A stretch of 64,000 nucleotides of DNA from Nymphaea colorata (Eukaryota > Streptophyta > Magnoliopsida > Nymphaeales > Nymphaeaceae), in NCBI RefSeq assembly GCF_008831285.2, contig NC_045141.1:13626106-13690105 (forward strand). The letters are read 5' to 3'. This document shows positions 60,635 through 64,000 of this stretch, piece after piece (position 1 is the stretch's first letter; every line of letters starts with the position of its first letter). A model generated the notes under the pieces. It worked only from the letters and a program-made list of their open reading frames with translations, was not told the DNA's origin and did not search any database. The position numbers and the translations under genes are program-made.

Positions 60635-61969
60635 ATTGTTGATAGTGGAGCCACTCACCACATGACAGGGGACTCTAAACTCTTTCAAGAATATCAACTT
60701 TCCTCTGGCAAGCAACGCGTGTCTATGGCAGATGGGTCTTCTATCTCTGTGGCTGGGAAAGGGAGCTTGTCCCTGTTGAACAAATACCGTCTCCACAATG
60801 CCCTGCATGTTCCAAATATTCCTGTGAACTTACTCTCTGTCAGCAGTATTACTAAAGAATTAAACTGTAATCTGATTTTTTCTGCTGATCACTGTTCCCT
60901 GCAGGACTTGGTGACGGGGAAGAAGATTGGGATTGGTTCGGTTACTGATGGGCTCTACAGGCTGCCGGTAAAAGTTGCTTCAGCATTGATTTCTGCCACG
61001 AGTGGTCACTTGTCTGGTGTGAACGATAGATCTACTGTTCTGCGATGGCACGAGCGTCTTGGACATCTCCCCTTTCCGTTAATAAAGAAGTTGTTTCCTC
61101 ATTTGTTTGCTTCTGTCTCCATTGACTCCTTCGCTTGTGAAGTGTGTCAATTGGCTAAACATGTCAGGGCTTCGTACCCTATTTCATTGAATAAAACCAC
61201 TCATCCATTTGCCTTAGTTCATTCCGATGTTTGGGGTCCTTCTGGAGTACCCACGTGTGGTGGTTGTCATTATTTTTTGACGCTTATTGATGATTACTCT
61301 AGATGTACGTTCGTGTACTTGTTGCGAGAACGCAGTGAGGTTCCAGCAGTTGTGAAAAACTTTGTTGCCTTTGTTGAGACTCAATTCCATACAACTGTTC
61401 AAGCTTTCCGTACGGATAATGCAAGGGAATATGTCTCCCAATCCCTTGATGATTTCTTGAAAGGCAAGGGTATTGTTCATGAAACCTCTTGTAGTTATAC
61501 CCCTCCTCAAAATGGTATAGCTGAACGAAAAAATCGTCATCTTTTGAATGTTACCCGGGCCATTATGTTCCAACGTCATGTCCCGAAGCGGTATTGGGGT
61601 GATGCACTTCTCACTAGTGCACATCTCATTAACCGTATGCCTACTAGGGTGTTGGATGGTCAGTCTCCTTATTCTACCCTGTGGCCCACTCAGAATCCGT
61701 GGCCTCTTACTCCTCGTGTCTTTGGGTGCAGTTGTTTTGTGCATAATCATAGCCCTACTCTCAAAAAACTTGATCCCCGGTCTATTAAAGGAGTTTTCTT
61801 GGGGTACTCTTCCACTCAGAAGGGGTACAAATGTGTGGATCCCACTACTTCCAAAGTGTATGTTTCGAGGGATGTCACATTTCATGAACATGAGTCGTAT
61901 TTTTCGGTGAATCCTCTTCAGGGGAGTGTCTTGGGAACAAAGGGGAAGAGTATTCTTCTAATCAACTGA
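60635..61969 (+). pseudogene. Copia protease-integrase region
   Basis: It begins in the gag frame right after the TAG with the protease active site (VDSGATHHMTGD). Counting from the first Met at 60662, the gag-pre-integrase HHCC finger is H130, H135, C159, C162. The integrase core has D189 (HSDVWGP), D252 (FRTDNAREY) and E288 (NGIAERKN), the exact D-35-E spacing. The C-terminal region follows (VFGCSCFVHNH, KGVFLGYS). Near 61920 the frame slips and terminates at 61967-61969; homology continues in another frame from about 61921. Confidence 0.93.
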
Positions 61970-62436
61970 TTCAGTTTATGGAGTTTTTGGATTACAAGGT
62001 TAGTCCTAGTGTGATTGACACGGTCACGGTCAGTAATGAGAAGGGCAGTCATATGGAAGGGGTCACGGTGGATGCTCAGTCCACTGTTGCCCGGGATCAC
62101 TTGTTTGGCCAGGTTTATGTAAAAAAGGAGAAAGCTACAGTGGAAGATGTTGGTGATGAGGATAGAACCAATCCCAATCCTGTGATCTCCCCGGATGACC
62201 CAAGTCCATCGAATGAAGAGCTCCCCATTGCTTTGCGCAAAGGCACCAGGTCATGTACTTCTCACCCTATTCAGAGATTTGTTTCTTATGCTAAGCTCAG
62301 TACAAATTACAAATGTTTTATCACAACCTTATCCAAAGTTGTTATTCCCAGGTCGGTGGATGATGCTAAGGATGATCCCAAGTGGTTACATGCTATGACG
62401 GAGGAGATGGGTGCGTTAGCTAAGAACAAAACATGA
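61921..62436 (+). pseudogene. Copia linker between integrase and reverse transcriptase
   Basis: It continues the polyprotein after the frameshift, with a poorly conserved acidic linker and then the start of the reverse-transcriptase region (DPKWLHAMTEEMGAL). It ends at TGA 62434-62436; downstream homology continues in the same frame, so this is a nonsense mutation and not the natural end. Confidence 0.85.
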
Positions 62437-63891
62437 GAAGTTGTTAATATCCCTAAAGGGACACACTTAGTTGGCTCTAAGTGGGTTTACAACGTGAAGT
62501 ACAAACCTGATGGCACTGTAGATCGATATAAAGCTCGTCTGGTTGCAAAGGGGTTCAGCCAGAAGTATGGGATCGACTATCTTGAGACCTTTGCCCCTGT
62601 TGCAAAGTTGAAGACCGTGAGGGTTATTCTTGCTCTTGCTGTGCACAGGAAGTGGCGCATGGACCAGCTTGATGTTAAAAATGCGTTCTTGAACGGCCAT
62701 CTGGAGGAAGAAGTCTATATGAGCATGCCTCCCGGGTATGTTCAAGCGGGAAAATGTTGTCACCTCAAGAAAGCTTTGTATGGCCTGAAGCAGTCGCCTA
62801 GAGCTTGGTTTGAGAGACTAAGGATCGTTATGAAGTCTACTGGGTACAAGCAAGGAAATGGAGATCATACCCTATTCATAAAGCAGAGAGATGATCTGGT
62901 GAGTTTTCTCCTTGTCCACGTTGATGATATGATTGTCACTGGCAGTGATGAAGAAGAAAACAGAAAGATGAAGGAGAGATTAGCTAAAGAATTCGACCTC
63001 AAGGATCTGGGTAAGCTGAGATACTTTCTGGGGATAGAGATTGCTCGATCAGAGACAGGGCTGGTTATGAATCAAAGGAAGTACACTCTTGACTTACTAA
63101 AAGAGACAGGTAAACTTGGTTGTAGGCCCTATCTTACTCCTATGGAGTCGGGGACTAAGATAAGTATCAAGACGGGCACTATTCTGGATGAGGAAGGAAA
63201 AAGGCGATATCAGAGGCTAGTCGGTAAGCTTATCTATCTTACTCTAACTCGCCCTGATATCACGTATGCGGTAAATGTGCTAAGTCAATTTATGCATGCT
63301 CCCACGGATTGTCACTGGAAGAGTGCAGAAAGAGTGTTGGGATATCTAAAGAATGACCCAGGAAAAGGACTGCTGTATACTCGACAAGACAAACTTACTA
63401 TTGATGGCTACTCAGATGCAGATTGGGCAGGTTGCACTGACACAAGGAGGTCCACTACAGGGTATTGTATCTTTCTTGGAGGTAACCTAGTTGTTTGGAG
63501 AAGTAAGAGGCAAGAAGTATGTTCGAGGTCTAGTGCTGAGGCTGAGTACAGGGCTGTTGCAATGGGGGTTACAGAGATGCTGTGGCTGAAGATTCTTTTG
63601 ACTGATATTGGTGTGGAACTGGGAGATAAAATGAAGATGTACTGTAACAACAAGTCTGCGATTAATCTTGCCAATAATCCAGTTCTACACGACAGGACCA
63701 AACATGTGGAGATTGACCGTCATTTTATCCGGGAACGCATTGACTCAAAGGAGCTGATTCTGCCATATATGAAGTCTGAAGATCAAGTTGCAGACGTCCT
63801 AACTAAAGGGCTTTGTACTTCTTCATTCGAAAAGAATGTTAGCAAGCTTGGCATGTTTGACATGTATGCCAAGCTTGAGGGGGAGTGTTAG
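62437..63891 (+). pseudogene. Copia reverse transcriptase and RNase H
   Basis: The open frame runs without break to a TAG inside the 3' LTR. With the Met at 62494 as 1, reverse-transcriptase motifs are RYKARLVAKGFSQ (11-23), DQLDVKNAFLNG (57-68), LYGLKQSPRAW (95-105) and the catalytic VDDM (143-146). RNase H has D308 (YSDADWAG) and E349 (SSAEAEYRA). The third metal-binding Asp, expected in the C-D-N-K-S-A motif, is Asn here (residue 385), which should abolish RNase H activity. The C-terminal DVLTKGL motif is intact. Without upstream expression this part is inert in this copy. Confidence 0.93.
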
Positions 63892-64000
63892 AATATGTTG
63901 TTGTGGGAACCGGGTCCATATCTGGACCCGGTTCTATGGGGCGCGGGTACCGAGGCGGGCTCGGTACCCTAGGCGGCTTCTCCTCTCTCCCTCTTTATAT
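63886..64000 (+). repeat. 3' LTR of the copia element (partial)
   Basis: It starts TGTTAGAATATG after the polypurine tract and runs off the window. It is identical to the 5' LTR over 114 of 115 visible bases and contains both inverted repeats. Confidence 0.96.

Larger units (their letters stand above)
59532..64000 (+). mobile_element. Ty1/copia LTR retrotransposon, truncated by the window end
   Basis: Order: 5' LTR (59532-59814), primer-binding site, gag remnant, protease, integrase, reverse transcriptase, RNase H, polypurine tract (GAGGGGGAG, about 63877-63885), and 3' LTR from 63886. Integrase before reverse transcriptase defines the copia superfamily. The visible 115 bp of the two LTRs differ at one site (T at 59590, C at 63944), so insertion was recent. 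The coding part is damaged: the 5' part of gag is absent, there are two stop codons and a frameshift, and one RNase H catalytic residue is changed. It sits in intron 3 of the neurochondrin gene, sense orientation. Confidence 0.97.

Noticed and set aside
61214-61891. 225-aa minus-strand frame inside the copia element
   Set aside because: Antisense of the integrase region; no domain of its own.

Overview
The window is nuclear DNA of a flowering plant. The evidence is spliced genes with GT-AG introns, plant-specific families (a DUF1005 protein, two pentatricopeptide-repeat proteins), a plant-type cytochrome c oxidase subunit 6a, a Ty1/copia retrotransposon primed by initiator tRNA-Met, and many MITE- and SINE-like repeats in AT-rich intergenic DNA. 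I cannot fix the species. The GC-rich first exons next to AT-rich spacers would suit several non-eudicot or early-diverging lineages, but this is only an impression.

Layout from left to right. 1-4.4 kb is gene-free. 5332-6924 is a two-exon DUF1005 gene (+). 6.9-19.1 kb is gene-free but rich in repeats: a G-box tandem duplication, hAT-type MITEs, a SINE candidate and a 2.7-kb block homologous to an intron 23 kb away. 19157-20671 is an intronless P-class PPR gene (+). 20.7-28.4 kb is gene-free with a 129-bp tandem duplication and a foldback element. 28475-30835 is a broken E-type PPR pseudogene (-), whose 5' end stops at the first of two ~635-bp direct repeats. 33404-33829 is a small unrecognised gene (-) with a good TATA box. 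37404-43388 is the four-exon COX6A gene (+) with a 4.3-kb second intron. 48378-49631 encodes a predicted type II membrane protein, very acidic and with seven N-glycosylation sequons (-). 56996 onward is a neurochondrin-family gene (+); three exons are visible, and its third intron carries a copia element of which 59532-64000 lies in the window.

The genes are independent plant housekeeping or regulatory genes and do not form a pathway, although COX6A acts in mitochondria and the intact PPR protein is probably also organellar. I found no undescribed multi-gene system. The more informative signals are structural: the intron-sized homology block inside and outside COX6A, hAT-type MITEs with readable 8-bp target-site duplications, a SINE-like family of about six copies, two perfect hairpins in the copia LTR, and the damage pattern of that young copia element. 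All identities are by eye; no alignment or database search was run.
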